In this document: in pieces, positions 1-7,530 of the stretch
How positions within the stretch are numbered: position 1 is the first letter of the stretch
Layout: every line of letters starts with the position of its first letter
Notes under the pieces: generated by a model
Seen by the model: the letters and a program-made list of their open reading frames with translations, nothing else
Told to the model about the DNA's origin: nothing
Database searches by the model: none
Assembly (NCBI GenBank): GCA_024277475.1
Contig: JAJRVC010000253.1
Location: forward strand, 1-19,199
Direction: 5' to 3'
DNA length: 19,199 nt
Source of the DNA: Deltaproteobacteria bacterium
Lineage (GTDB): Bacteria; Desulfobacterota; Desulfobacteria; Desulfobacterales; JAFDCJ01
Made by a program: the position numbers and the translations under genes

Positions 1-215
1 AGTTCACGCGCTTTATTAGCGATCATTCTCCCCAGAGGATTGTCGGGCAGTTTGGATACCCAGGCACTTTTCAAACCGAGACGACTGGCACCGACGGCCA
101 CATTTAATTCAGCCCCGCCGATGTGCAAATCAAGGGTCGTTGTTTGCTCCAGTCGTTTGAAATCCGGTGGTGACATCCGGACCATGGCTTCTCCAAAGGC
201 AACTATATCGAACAT
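1..215 (-). CDS. PfkB-family sugar kinase, N-terminal part (partial)
   Basis: The gene starts at 215 on the minus strand and runs off the left edge after 71 codons. The visible protein opens MFDIVAFGEAMVRMSPPDF and contains the segment IGGAELNVAVGASRLG near residues 32-47, followed by WVSKLPDNPLGRMI. The early FGE element and the GGA-x-NVA segment are the N-terminal substrate-binding hallmarks of PfkB/ribokinase-type kinases, and this version looks most like 2-keto-3-deoxygluconate (KDG) kinases. Such enzymes phosphorylate a sugar or keto-sugar acid in the cytoplasm with ATP. The start is fixed by GGAGGA at 225-230, nine bases upstream. The catalytic C-terminal GAGD motif lies outside the window, so the substrate is not settled. 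The gene is divergent from the aldo/keto reductase. A KDG-kinase role would fit the sugar-acid genes nearby. Confidence 0.8.
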   Translation of the reverse strand, partial: MFDIVAFGEAMVRMSPPDFKRLEQTTTLDLHIGGAELNVAVGASRLGLKSAWVSKLPDNPLGRMIANKARE

Positions 216-469
216 GACATTAAATCCTCCGATGTAGAGGGTGATATTTTTGTTGATACTTTAAACTTATTGGAATATATTTTCCTCATCTTCAGCGTAA
301 ATCGTATGGCAATATCAATAAGCTAGGGACTGATCTTATCTCTGTGGGAGCGTCTTTCCGGCTGCGATTAAACGACCATTGTGTTAGAGTCACCTGTTTT
401 TCGTGGCTGGAAAGCCACTCGCACGAAAATTTGGTGTTAAAGGGAATATATAGCAGAAAGGAGTCCAAA
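216..469. other. Divergent intergenic region between kinase and aldo/keto reductase
   Basis: This gap of about 254 bp must carry the 5' control regions of both divergent genes. It is AT-rich from about 238 to 300. The only clear structure is a 6-bp hairpin, GTGGCT (403-408), loop GGAA, AGCCAC (413-418), about 50 bases upstream of the reductase start and probably in its leader. It has no T-run on either strand. An open frame extends upstream of the reductase to 344 but has no ribosome binding site. I could not pick a convincing promoter on either strand. Confidence 0.5.
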
Positions 470-1456
470 ATGGAATACTGCTTTTTAGGAAAAACCGGCA
501 TTCAGGTGTCCAGTTTATGTATGGGGACTATGACCTTTGGCCGTGAGGCCGATAAGGCTGCTGCCAAAGATATTTTTAATCGCTGTCGGGATGCCGGCAT
601 CAATTTTTTTGACTGCGCCGATGTCTATAATGAAGGCCGCGCCGAAAGCATTTTAGGTGAACTGATTTCCGATTGCCGCCAAGAACTTGTCGTTAATTCC
701 AAATTCGGTTCACCGATGGGTACCGGTTACAATGTCCAGGGAGGGTCGCGAAGGCACCTGATATCATCTTTGGAGGCCAGCTTGAAACGTCTGAACACCG
801 AATACATTGATATTTATTTTTTACACCGTTTTGACGAGTATACCCCTATAGAAGAAACCCTGCGGGCTCTGGATGATGTCGTTTCCCAGGGAAAGGTCCG
901 ATATACCGGTGTGAGTAACTTCGCTGCCTGGCAGATTGCCAAAGCGTTGGGAATATCAGCCAGCAACGGCTGGACTTCTTTTCACTGCATTCAACCCATG
1001 TACAATCTGATCAAGCGCCAGGCCGAGGTTGAAATTCTGCCTCTTGCGACGGCTGAGAAGCTCGGGGTCATCACCTACAACCCACTGGGCGGTGGAATGC
1101 TCAGCGGGAAATACACCAGGGATCGTCAAGCGGGCTCCGCGCGCTTAGCCGACGACGACATGTATCGGAAACGCTACGGTGACGCATGGATGCTTGACAC
1201 CACCCGGCGGTTTAACCGATTTGCTGAAGAACGTGGATACCATCCGGTCTCCCTGGCAGTCGCTTGGGCATCCCATCATCCGGCGGTAACGGCCCCGATT
1301 CTCGGTGCCCGCAACGTTGATCAGCTGGAAGACGCACTACGATCGGTGGACATCCAATTGGGTCCGGAATTCTACGCCGACATCTGCAGGCTCACGCCGA
1401 CACCGCCCTCGGCAACCGACCGTTCGGAAGAAATTATTCAGGCGCAAGAAGCGTAG
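470..1456 (+). CDS. Aldo/keto reductase
   Basis: This is a 328-residue NADPH-dependent oxidoreductase of the aldo/keto reductase superfamily, a cytoplasmic TIM barrel that reduces an aldehyde or ketone, or oxidises a sugar lactol. Sequence signs are the opening FLGKTGIQVSSLCMGTMTFG, the DCADVY segment (Asp48 and Tyr53 of the catalytic tetrad), Lys78 in NSKFG, His119 in YFLHRFD, the GVSNFAAWQ strand and the late ILGARNVDQLEDAL segment that binds cofactor phosphate. I chose the ATG at 470 because AAAGGAG (457-463) sits six bases upstream and the protein then starts where the family normally does. The frame is open back to 344 but that extension is unsupported. Its 3' end overlaps the convergent dehydrogenase by 23 bp. 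Next to sugar-acid genes it may act as a sugar dehydrogenase or aldehyde reductase, but the substrate is not readable. Confidence 0.9.
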   Translation: MEYCFLGKTGIQVSSLCMGTMTFGREADKAAAKDIFNRCRDAGINFFDCADVYNEGRAESILGELISDCRQELVVNSKFGSPMGTGYNVQGGSRRHLISSLEASLKRLNTEYIDIYFLHRFDEYTPIEETLRALDDVVSQGKVRYTGVSNFAAWQIAKALGISASNGWTSFHCIQPMYNLIKRQAEVEILPLATAEKLGVITYNPLGGGMLSGKYTRDRQAGSARLADDDMYRKRYGDAWMLDTTRRFNRFAEERGYHPVSLAVAWASHHPAVTAPILGARNVDQLEDALRSVDIQLGPEFYADICRLTPTPPSATDRSEEIIQAQEA

Positions 1457-2474
1457 AAGGACTTGGGTGGCCATCTATCCGGGCATTGCGTCCTGTTCCG
1501 ATCGCGTCCGGATTGACACAGCTGAGCATGGGCTGACCGTTTAGCGCACAAATAAGATTTTGGGCAGCCATCCCGGCCATATTGGCTCTTGTTTTTTTTG
1601 TGGCGCTGCCGATATGGGGAAGAACGGTTACCCGGGGCATCGAGAGCAGTGGGTGATTGCTGCGCAGGGGCTCCGGTTCCATCACATCCAGTCCGGCCCC
1701 TGAAATCTTGCCGGCTTTCAAAGCGTCTAATAGCGCTTCCTGATCGATAATTTGTCCGCGTGCCGTGTTTACGATGATTCCGGTGGGCTTCATCATCGCC
1801 AGTTCTTTTTTTCCGATAAAGTGACGGGTCTCCTCAGACAGCGGAAGGTGCACACTGACAAAGTCGCTTTGGTGCAGAAGCGTATTCTTGCTAGTGCAAA
1901 CAGCACCGAAATCTTCTTCGGCTTTCAGGTCGCGTTTGAGATCGTGATAAAGAATGTTCATGTTGAAACCCGTCGCCCGGCGGGCCACTTCCCTGCCGAT
2001 ACGCCCCAAGCCGATGATCCCCAAGGTGGCATGGTGCACATCAATACCCAGGTTTTCAAGCAATCCCCTATTTTTCCTCCAGCGATCCGCTTTTATCCAT
2101 TGCGCCATTTCCACCACCCGGCGCGCGCTAACTAGGATCAGGGTGAAGGCCAGGTCGGCGGTTGTTTCAGATAAAACATCCGGGGTATTGCCCACCAGAA
2201 CACCGAAAGCAGTGCAGGCAGCGACATCGACGTTGTCAAAACCCACCGCGTGATTGCTGACGACTTTGACGGCCGGACAGGCTTTCAGGAGCTGTTCATC
2301 AATCATGATGTCCGAGGTTGTCAAAAGCCCGTCACAGTCCGCAAACTGCTCCAGCTGCAATTTTCGCGGCATCAGTTCTTTCTGCTGCCAGACATTCAGG
2401 TCGGCAACTTTACGTAACAGATTCAAACCCTTTTCAGAGATTAGGCGCGACACATACACTTTTGGCCTTGACAT
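1434..2474 (-). CDS. D-isomer-specific 2-hydroxyacid dehydrogenase
   Basis: This 346-residue NAD(P)-dependent enzyme reduces 2-keto acids to D-2-hydroxyacids or the reverse, as glyoxylate/hydroxypyruvate reductases and phosphoglycerate dehydrogenases do. The Rossmann motif GLGRIG is at 155-160. The catalytic triad is Arg239 (in VNTARGQIID), Glu268 (in DVMEPEP) and His287 (in VLPHIGSAT). The segment VSNHAVGFDNVDV (72-84) is the usual substrate-loop region, with His75 where many homologues have Tyr. The ATG at 2474 follows a GGGGGT tract at suitable distance. The C-terminal tail after about residue 325 is longer than usual and lies over the end of the convergent reductase gene. In this locus it could reduce a keto acid such as hydroxypyruvate or 2-keto-gluconate. 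The exact substrate is inference. Confidence 0.9.
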   Translation of the reverse strand: MSRPKVYVSRLISEKGLNLLRKVADLNVWQQKELMPRKLQLEQFADCDGLLTTSDIMIDEQLLKACPAVKVVSNHAVGFDNVDVAACTAFGVLVGNTPDVLSETTADLAFTLILVSARRVVEMAQWIKADRWRKNRGLLENLGIDVHHATLGIIGLGRIGREVARRATGFNMNILYHDLKRDLKAEEDFGAVCTSKNTLLHQSDFVSVHLPLSEETRHFIGKKELAMMKPTGIIVNTARGQIIDQEALLDALKAGKISGAGLDVMEPEPLRSNHPLLSMPRVTVLPHIGSATKKTRANMAGMAAQNLICALNGQPMLSCVNPDAIGTGRNARIDGHPSPSTLLAPE

Positions 2475-2500
2475 GATAACCCCCGGCGCGTTCCACCTGT

Positions 2501-2530
2501 TATAAAAAATAAGGACCGCCTTGGGTCCTT
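2501..2530 (-). terminator. Rho-independent terminator of the ABC importer operon
   Basis: Read on the minus strand, the stem AAGGACC (2530-2524) and GGTCCTT (2517-2511) encloses a six-base loop and is followed by ATTTTTTATA. The 7-bp perfect stem with a downstream T-run lies about 65 bases past the stop of the ABC ATPase gene and upstream of the dehydrogenase start at 2474. It should therefore end the importer transcript and separate it from the dehydrogenase gene, which then needs its own promoter. Confidence 0.75.
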
Positions 2531-2594
2531 ATGGCTTTAACGGCTCAGAATTTCTATGATATAGTCCAATGGTTCAGTTCGCTTGTCGACAACC

Positions 2595-3692
2595 TCAATT
2601 TTTTAGGATCGATTTTTCACTGCGGATGTTGAAAAGATGCATGTTTTCAAAGATCGGGACCAGATTGAGCGTGCTGTGAGGCTCAATCGCGGTTCTCCTG
2701 CCAACAGCCGCGGTCAGCGTGACGTCGCCGGCAGCCACATTTACGTAGGTTTCGTTCCCGATCGGTTCAACCACTTCAACCTTGGCCGGAATAGTTTTCC
2801 CCTGGCTGTGTTCGGAGACCCGTTTGAAATCTTCCGGTCGAATACCCACGATCACTTTTTTTTCGGTGTAAGCTTGAAAAGGCTGCGCCTTTTCAGGCGG
2901 CAAGTCGAGGGTGAAATCGCCGGCCTGCAAGGAAAGCCCATCTCCGGCTCCGTTTAACTCCGCCTCGAATAAATTCATGGCCGGGCTGCCGATAAACCCG
3001 GCTACAAACTTATTGGCCGGCCGGTCATAGAGTTCCAGCGGCGAGCCGACCTGCTGAATAAAGCCATCGTGCATGACTACGATACGATCCCCCATGGTCA
3101 TGGCTTCAATTTGATCGTGGGTCACATAAACCGCCGTGGTAGCGAGCCGTTCATGAAGTTTTTTCAACTCCAGCCGGGTCTGAGCCCTGAGCTTGGCATC
3201 CAGATTGGACAGGGGTTCATCAAATAGAAACACTTCGGGTTTTCTCACAATCGCACGTCCCAGCGCTACCCGCTGTCGCTGGCCGCCGGAAAGCTGTTTG
3301 GGCCGGCGGGACAGCAGACCCTCAATGTTGAGTATTTCCGCAGCTTCCTGTACGCGTTTTTTAATCTCGTCTTTGGACTGATTACGCATCTCCAATGAAA
3401 ACGCCAGATTGTTGAATACGGTCATGTGGGGATACAGGGCATAGTTCTGAAACACCATGGCGATATTGCGATCTTTGGCCGGAAGCTTGTTGATCATGCG
3501 GTCTCCGATGTAAATGCTTCCGCTGGTGATATCTTCCAGACCGGCGATCATCCTCAGGGTAGTCGTTTTTCCGCAGCCGCTGGGTCCCACCAGAACCACA
3601 AATTCTTTGTCCCGGATCGTCAGGTTAAAATCGGTTACGGCAACGACCTCATTAAACTGCTTGCATATTTTTTCCAGCCGCACGTCCGCCAT
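2595..3692 (-). CDS. Carbohydrate ABC transporter ATP-binding protein (MalK/UgpC type)
   Basis: This 365-residue ATPase powers the importer encoded just upstream. The nucleotide-binding domain carries Walker A GPSGCGKT (36-43), the Q-loop at VFQNYALYP (80-88), the signature LSGGQRQRVALGRA (134-147), Walker B VFLFDE (154-159), a D-loop SNLDAKLR, and the switch His192 in THDQIEAM. The region from about 240 to the end matches the OB/TOBE regulatory domains of the MalK/UgpC/MsmX subgroup and contains VGIRPEDF. All catalytic residues are intact. The ATG at 3692 is preceded by AAAGGAG, which lies inside the last codons of the permease gene (eight bases between its stop and this start), so the two are probably translationally coupled. 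It is the last gene of the four-gene operon. The subgroup takes up sugars, polyols or glycerol phosphate, and the sequence does not fix which. Confidence 0.95.
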   Translation of the reverse strand: MADVRLEKICKQFNEVVAVTDFNLTIRDKEFVVLVGPSGCGKTTTLRMIAGLEDITSGSIYIGDRMINKLPAKDRNIAMVFQNYALYPHMTVFNNLAFSLEMRNQSKDEIKKRVQEAAEILNIEGLLSRRPKQLSGGQRQRVALGRAIVRKPEVFLFDEPLSNLDAKLRAQTRLELKKLHERLATTAVYVTHDQIEAMTMGDRIVVMHDGFIQQVGSPLELYDRPANKFVAGFIGSPAMNLFEAELNGAGDGLSLQAGDFTLDLPPEKAQPFQAYTEKKVIVGIRPEDFKRVSEHSQGKTIPAKVEVVEPIGNETYVNVAAGDVTLTAAVGRRTAIEPHSTLNLVPIFENMHLFNIRSEKSILKN

Positions 3693-3699
3693 AATGTTT

Positions 3700-4539
3700 C
3701 TACTCCTTTAAAGCGCCGGTCATGCCGGCCACATAATTTTCCACGAAAAATGAATAAACCAGGGCCACCGGTACCGATGCGCAAAGTGCCCCGGCCATCA
3801 GTGCTCCCCAGTGGTACACATCACCTCGCACCAGTTCTGTGACTAAGCCGATGGGCACGGTTTTTTTTGCAGTGCTGGAGATAAAAGACAACGCATAAAG
3901 GTATTCGTTCCAGGAAAGCGTAAAGCAAAATATGCCGGCGGAAAGCACCCCCGGCAGACACAGGGGCAGGATGATTTTGCGGAAGATTTTGATCCGGCTG
4001 GCGCCGTCGATCATGGCACATTCTTCCATCTCCTTGGGGATGGACTTAAAATAGCCCATTAACAACCAGGTGCAAAACGGGATGAGAAATGTCGGATAGG
4101 TGAGGATCAGGGCCCAGAGAGAGTTCCATAACCTGAGCTTAAATATAATATGGGCCAGGGGAATGAATAAAATGGTCTGGGGAACGAGATAGCTTAAAAA
4201 TATGGCTACGCCGGTGGGGCCTGAGGTTTTAAAACGCAGCCGCTGAATCGCATAGGCGGCCAGCAGGCTTGCCGCCAGAGAGATCAGGGTAGCAGAAATG
4301 GCCACCAAAAAAGTGTTAGCCATCCATCGCAAAAAGATTGTTTCGGTAAAAAGCGTGATGATGTTGTCGAGTGTGCCATGATGGATGTAAAAGGGATTGA
4401 GCTTCATATTGTAAAGCTCGAGGTCGGATTTAAAAACCGTGTTGACCATCCAGTAAAAGGGGAACAGCAGAAAAACCAGATACAGCACCAGGGGCACGAA
4501 AAATTTAAAAAATTTTGATCCGGCACGCTCGATGGCCAT
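3700..4539 (-). CDS. Carbohydrate ABC transporter permease, MalG/UgpE type
   Basis: This is an inner-membrane permease of 279 residues when started at the ATG at 4539. About six hydrophobic segments are visible, the first at residues 14-32 and others near 73-97, 110-133, 140-162, 196-220 and 245-265. The cytoplasmic EAA loop, which docks onto the ATPase, is EECAMIDGASRIKIFRKI (172-189) followed by ILPLCLPG. The short N-terminus before the first segment is typical of the second (MalG-like) permease. The frame is open a further 15 codons upstream, but the ATG at 4539 is preferred: it lies two bases after the stop of the preceding permease, with AGAGGA in that gene's last codons as ribosome binding site. 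Tight spacing on both sides indicates a coupled operon. Confidence 0.93.
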   Translation of the reverse strand: MAIERAGSKFFKFFVPLVLYLVFLLFPFYWMVNTVFKSDLELYNMKLNPFYIHHGTLDNIITLFTETIFLRWMANTFLVAISATLISLAASLLAAYAIQRLRFKTSGPTGVAIFLSYLVPQTILFIPLAHIIFKLRLWNSLWALILTYPTFLIPFCTWLLMGYFKSIPKEMEECAMIDGASRIKIFRKIILPLCLPGVLSAGIFCFTLSWNEYLYALSFISSTAKKTVPIGLVTELVRGDVYHWGALMAGALCASVPVALVYSFFVENYVAGMTGALKE

Positions 4540-4541
4540 TT

Positions 4542-5474
4542 TTAATCCTCTTTTCGTAAAAATACAAAGGCGATAAATACACAACCGACCAGAATGGGCA
4601 GCATAAAATTCGAAATAGCTGCACCTTCCCCGAAATGTCCGCCCTGCATGGCTCTTTCAAAGGAAAGGGTGCCGAAAATATGGGTGGCACCAGCTGGGCC
4701 TCCCTTGGTGATAATCCATACCAACTGGAAATCGGCAAAGGTCCAGATGGTTGAAAAGATGGTTACCACGGTCAACAGCGGCGTAAGCAGCGGCAGGGTG
4801 ATACGCCGAAACTTTTTCCAGGATCCGGCCCCGTCGATTTCGGCGGCTTCGTATAAATCGGGACTGATGGTCTGCAGACCTGCCAGCAGGCCAATAGTAA
4901 AAAACGGGACCCCCCGCCACACATTGGCGGCGATAAGGGACCAGCGTGCATTCCAGGGGTCTCCCAGGAAGTTGATGTAGTGATCGATGATACCCAGATT
5001 GACCAGGGCCCAGGAAATTCCGCTGAAAGTCGAATCAAAAAGCCACCAAAAGCAGATGGCACTCAAGGCCGTGGGAATAATCCAGGGCAGCAGCACAATG
5101 GCGCGTACCAGGCCCTTAGCTTTGAAATCGCGGTTGAGTACCACGGCCAGCCCGATGCCCAGCACGGCTTTTAAAATGACCGCCGCCACCGTGTACAAGA
5201 AAGTATTGAAGACCGTGAGCCAGAAATTGGGATCCCCCAGCAGGTAGGAATAATTCTCAAATCCGATAAAATGACCTTCCCGGCCCACGATGGTATCGGT
5301 AAAACCCAGCCACAATCCCAGTAAAAAAGGATAGGCCAAAAAAATCAAAAGGATAAGCTCGGCCGGGGCTACAAACAGCAAACCCAGAATTGTCGGGTTT
5401 TCCAGCGCGCGGGAAAGGCGCCCCCGCAATCCCCCGTGCTCCAGAATCTGATCAGATGCAGGCATTACATCCAC
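4542..5474 (-). CDS. Carbohydrate ABC transporter permease, MalF/UgpA type
   Basis: This inner-membrane permease of 310 residues pairs with the MalG-type protein encoded next. It has an approximately 28-residue cytoplasmic N-terminus, a first membrane segment at 29-57, further segments near 90-113, 122-147, 183-201, 232-255 and 290-307, and the EAA loop at 209-229 (EAAEIDGAGSWKKF, then RITLPL). The start is probably the GTG at 5474, because GGAG at 5483-5486 lies eight bases upstream. The in-frame ATG three codons later (5465) is 17 bases from that site. Its C-terminus ends in the charged tail FLRKED, whose codons carry the ribosome binding site for the next gene. A 94-bp gap with a strong stem-loop separates it from the binding-protein gene. 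Confidence 0.93.
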   Translation of the reverse strand: MDVMPASDQILEHGGLRGRLSRALENPTILGLLFVAPAELILLIFLAYPFLLGLWLGFTDTIVGREGHFIGFENYSYLLGDPNFWLTVFNTFLYTVAAVILKAVLGIGLAVVLNRDFKAKGLVRAIVLLPWIIPTALSAICFWWLFDSTFSGISWALVNLGIIDHYINFLGDPWNARWSLIAANVWRGVPFFTIGLLAGLQTISPDLYEAAEIDGAGSWKKFRRITLPLLTPLLTVVTIFSTIWTFADFQLVWIITKGGPAGATHIFGTLSFERAMQGGHFGEGAAISNFMLPILVGCVFIAFVFLRKED

Positions 5475-5504
5475 TGGTTTTTCTCCGGTCTGTTTTTAAG
5501 CGTA

Positions 5505-5551
5505 AAGGGGCGTCGGTATACGGGCTGCCGGTGGCTGCCCAAACGCCCCTT
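5505..5551 (-). other. Intercistronic stem-loop after the binding-protein gene
   Basis: A perfect 9-bp inverted repeat, AAGGGGCGT (5505-5513) and ACGCCCCTT (5543-5551), encloses 29 bases with a possible inner GGGC/GCCC pairing. It sits in the 94-bp gap between the binding-protein gene and the first permease gene. There is no T-run directly after it on the minus strand, so it is unlikely to be a full terminator. In ABC importer operons, stem-loops at this place commonly protect the upstream binding-protein message and lower expression of the permease genes. That role is inferred from position. Confidence 0.6.
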
Positions 5552-5568
5552 CAGCGGCCGTTGCATTA

Positions 5569-6909
5569 TTACATTCTGTAAGCCCTGGCGATGCTCTTTT
5601 CCGCTCTGGAAATGGCTTTGTCGGCGGACATTTTTCGGGCACAGTAATTGGCGAACATGTCGACGACGACATACTCGGCCATCACGGCGGCCGAACCCGG
5701 CCCGATGGGACCCGGATACCCATTCCACAGCATATTTTTAAGACAATCCCGGTAGGGCGTGTTCTTGGGATCCGCCGTCCAGATCGGCAGATTACGGTAA
5801 GCTTTTAATGATGGTGTCACATAGCCCTCCATGGCCTCGATCCAGGGTCCGCACTGGTCTTTTTCCAGCATGAACATCAGGAAATGCTTGCAGGCATCGA
5901 CATTTTGGGCATGTTTGAAAATAAAGGCCTGGTCGAAAAGGTGTAATTCGGCGGGTTTTCCGACCGCCCCGATGGGAAGGGCGGCGTGGTAAGTATCCTT
6001 AGCGATTTCCGCCCACTGGGGTTTGTGCTTGGCGGCATAGTAGATGCTGATGCCGTTGTTGGTTACTGAAATCTGCTCAGCCAGATAGGCCTTGTTGTTG
6101 TGGGAGTCCAGCCAGGAGGCGCAGCCCGGAATCATGGCACTGTAAAGTTCTTTCATACCCTCTAAAGCATTGCGGGTTTCGGGGCTGTTGATGGCCGGTG
6201 ATCCGTCCTTATTTACGGTGGATGCGCCGTAGGACCACAGCCAAGAGTAAGCCCAGTTGTTGCCGTCTCCTACAGCATGACCTAGAGCAAAGCCTACCGG
6301 ATGCCCGTTGGTCTTGAGTTTTTGACAGCATTTAATAAAATCTTCAGTATTGTTGGGCATCTGATCATAGCCGGCATCATTGACCCAGCTTTTGCGGTAA
6401 ACAACCTGCTGGCCTGGTGCGCCCATGGGTAAAGCGATCCAGCGGTCGCCCCTCATACCGTATTTGAAACACACATCTTCCCAGCCGCCGTATTTTTTAT
6501 CGAGATAGGTGGCCACATCAGTAACATCGACAAGCTTGTCGGGATAGAGGTGAGGGTCATCGTGCCATCCGAGTACCAGATCCGGCCCGGCTCCTACGGC
6601 AGCCGACATGGCGGCCTTGGGCCGGACATCTTCCCACGAAATGTATTCGTTGATGACTTTGCCTCCGGTAACCTTTTCCCATTTACGACAATTTTGTTCC
6701 CAAAGGACTTTGTCGGGTCCCACAAAGACACTCCAGCGCAGTACGTTGACGACGGGATTTTTGCCCAGGTTAAACGTCGGTGGGGTGGCCGCCAGTGCCT
6801 TGCCTGCCAGCGGTCCCAGAGGGCTTGCCAGAATCGCGGCACCTGCCAGACCGGCGCTCGAGGTTTTGATAAAATTCCTGCGCGTCATGTTGCTATCCTG
6901 CTTTTTCAT
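5569..6909 (-). CDS. Tat-exported extracellular solute-binding protein (family 1) of an ABC importer
   Basis: This 446-residue periplasmic binding protein captures the substrate for the importer encoded downstream. The N-terminus carries a twin-arginine signal, TRRNFIKTSSAGLAGAAIL (about residues 9-27), with the mature protein starting near ALAATPP. The RRxFxK pattern indicates Tat export in folded form, unlike most Sec-exported family-1 binding proteins. The remainder has family-1 traits: VNVLRWSVFVGPDKVLWEQ early, DLVLGWHDDPHLYPDKLVDVT, and a late EGYVTPSLKAYRNLPIW segment as in UgpB-like proteins. The start is the ATG at 6909: AAAGGAGG (6918-6925) is eight bases from it but only two from the ATG at 6915. 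First gene of the operon, with a promoter at about 6969-6997. The ligand is unknown. A carbohydrate or sugar acid is likely from context. Confidence 0.92.
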   Translation of the reverse strand: MKKQDSNMTRRNFIKTSSAGLAGAAILASPLGPLAGKALAATPPTFNLGKNPVVNVLRWSVFVGPDKVLWEQNCRKWEKVTGGKVINEYISWEDVRPKAAMSAAVGAGPDLVLGWHDDPHLYPDKLVDVTDVATYLDKKYGGWEDVCFKYGMRGDRWIALPMGAPGQQVVYRKSWVNDAGYDQMPNNTEDFIKCCQKLKTNGHPVGFALGHAVGDGNNWAYSWLWSYGASTVNKDGSPAINSPETRNALEGMKELYSAMIPGCASWLDSHNNKAYLAEQISVTNNGISIYYAAKHKPQWAEIAKDTYHAALPIGAVGKPAELHLFDQAFIFKHAQNVDACKHFLMFMLEKDQCGPWIEAMEGYVTPSLKAYRNLPIWTADPKNTPYRDCLKNMLWNGYPGPIGPGSAAVMAEYVVVDMFANYCARKMSADKAISRAEKSIARAYRM

Positions 6910-6966
6910 GGTCATTTCCTCCTTTCACAAATCAAGTTTTCGTTGAAGTTCGATTAATGCGTAAAC

Positions 6967-6985
6967 GATTTAAAGCGCTAAAATC
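6967..6985. promoter_or_regulatory. Imperfect palindrome overlapping the importer promoter (possible operator)
   Basis: On the minus strand the 19-mer GATTTTAGCGCTTTAAATC has arms GATTT and AAATC around an AGCGCT core. Six of nine positions pair about an odd centre. It lies inside the promoter spacer and over the -10 element. A LacI- or GntR-type repressor bound here would block transcription. No regulator gene is visible in the window, so the protein is unknown. Confidence is low because the site occurs once. Confidence 0.3.
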
Positions 6986-6997
6986 AGGTTATGTCAA
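6969..6997 (-). promoter_or_regulatory. Sigma-70-type promoter of the ABC importer operon
   Basis: Read on the minus strand, a perfect -35 TTGACA (6997-6992) is separated by exactly 17 bases from TTTAAA (6974-6969), which matches four of six bases of the -10 consensus. Transcription would begin near 6960, leaving a leader of about 50 bases before the AAAGGAGG ribosome binding site. This is the best promoter match in the window and is placed where the operon needs one. Confidence 0.55.
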
Positions 6998-7021
6998 TAG
7001 AAAAAATAATGTAACCGTTCA

Positions 7022-7212
7022 CAGTTTCAAAGTTCAACGTTCAGGATTAAGAAAAGAACAAGGTATAAAAGGTCTCAGGCCCGACAGACTGGAATTGAAT
7101 ATTTAAGATTTGTGGTATCGCTTCAGGCTTCGCCTTCGCCTTCGGCTACGACCCGACAGGTCGCTCTGTCTTTTCTATTGAATTCTGCTTTGAGCCTTGA
7201 GCTTTCAGCCTC
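7022..7212. repeat. Intergenic inverted-repeat element A
   Basis: Two imperfect terminal arms, AAAGTTCAACGTTCA (7029-7043) and TGAGCCTTGAGCTTT (7191-7205), pair at 12 of 15 positions. Between them lie a run of CTTCGC/CTTCGG units (about 7129-7146) and the motif GACAGG..GCTCTGTC. There is no open reading frame of note. Arms made of phased GTTC/CTCA steps around a short non-coding core are shared with the elements at 10565, 12305 and 14356. Confidence 0.5.
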
Positions 7213-7329
7213 CATACTTGCAACTCTTCGCGGGTAGCATAAAACTATCCGATGCTCAGATTTTGGACATAACTGCAATTACGACTTTCAGGCGTATCTC
7301 TGTTGACACAGATAAGCGGTGTTGATACT

Positions 7330-7387
7330 AGTTACGGGTTCCTGGCCGCCGGTTACTGGAGGCTGGTAGCTGGGTGATGACTGGGCA
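7330..7387. repeat. Phased CTGG-rich low-complexity tract
   Basis: CTGG-type words recur about every 7-12 bases in this stretch (TTCCTGG, TTACTGG, GGCTGG, AGCTGG, GACTGG). It lies in the 575-bp gap between the divergent importer and dehydratase genes. It resembles degenerate intergenic heptamer arrays, and no function can be read from it. The rest of the gap to 7530 is AT-rich and must hold the dehydratase promoter. A TTGACA at 7470-7475 has only a poor -10 candidate, so I do not call one. Confidence 0.35.
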
Positions 7388-7530
7388 GTGTGCTTCAGGT
7401 ACGGATATCGTTGATTGATTAAGTGGTTATAAATATAGCTTTATCATATATTTGAAAAATAATTGGATTTTGACACTAATAGACATAAATTATGCAAAAA
7501 AAACATATAACTAACGACAAGGAAATAACC

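Noticed and set aside
403..418. Hairpin upstream of the reductase as a terminator
   Set aside because: It has only six base pairs, has no T-run on either strand, and there is no upstream gene on the plus strand for it to end.
344..469. N-terminal extension of the aldo/keto reductase to 344
   Set aside because: The extension has no ribosome binding site and does not resemble the family. The ATG at 470 has AAAGGAG at ideal spacing and matches the usual family start.
7303..7331. TTGACA (7303) with TACTAG as a dehydratase promoter
   Set aside because: The -10 matches only three of six bases and the site is 200 bp upstream of the start, inside a repeat-rich stretch.
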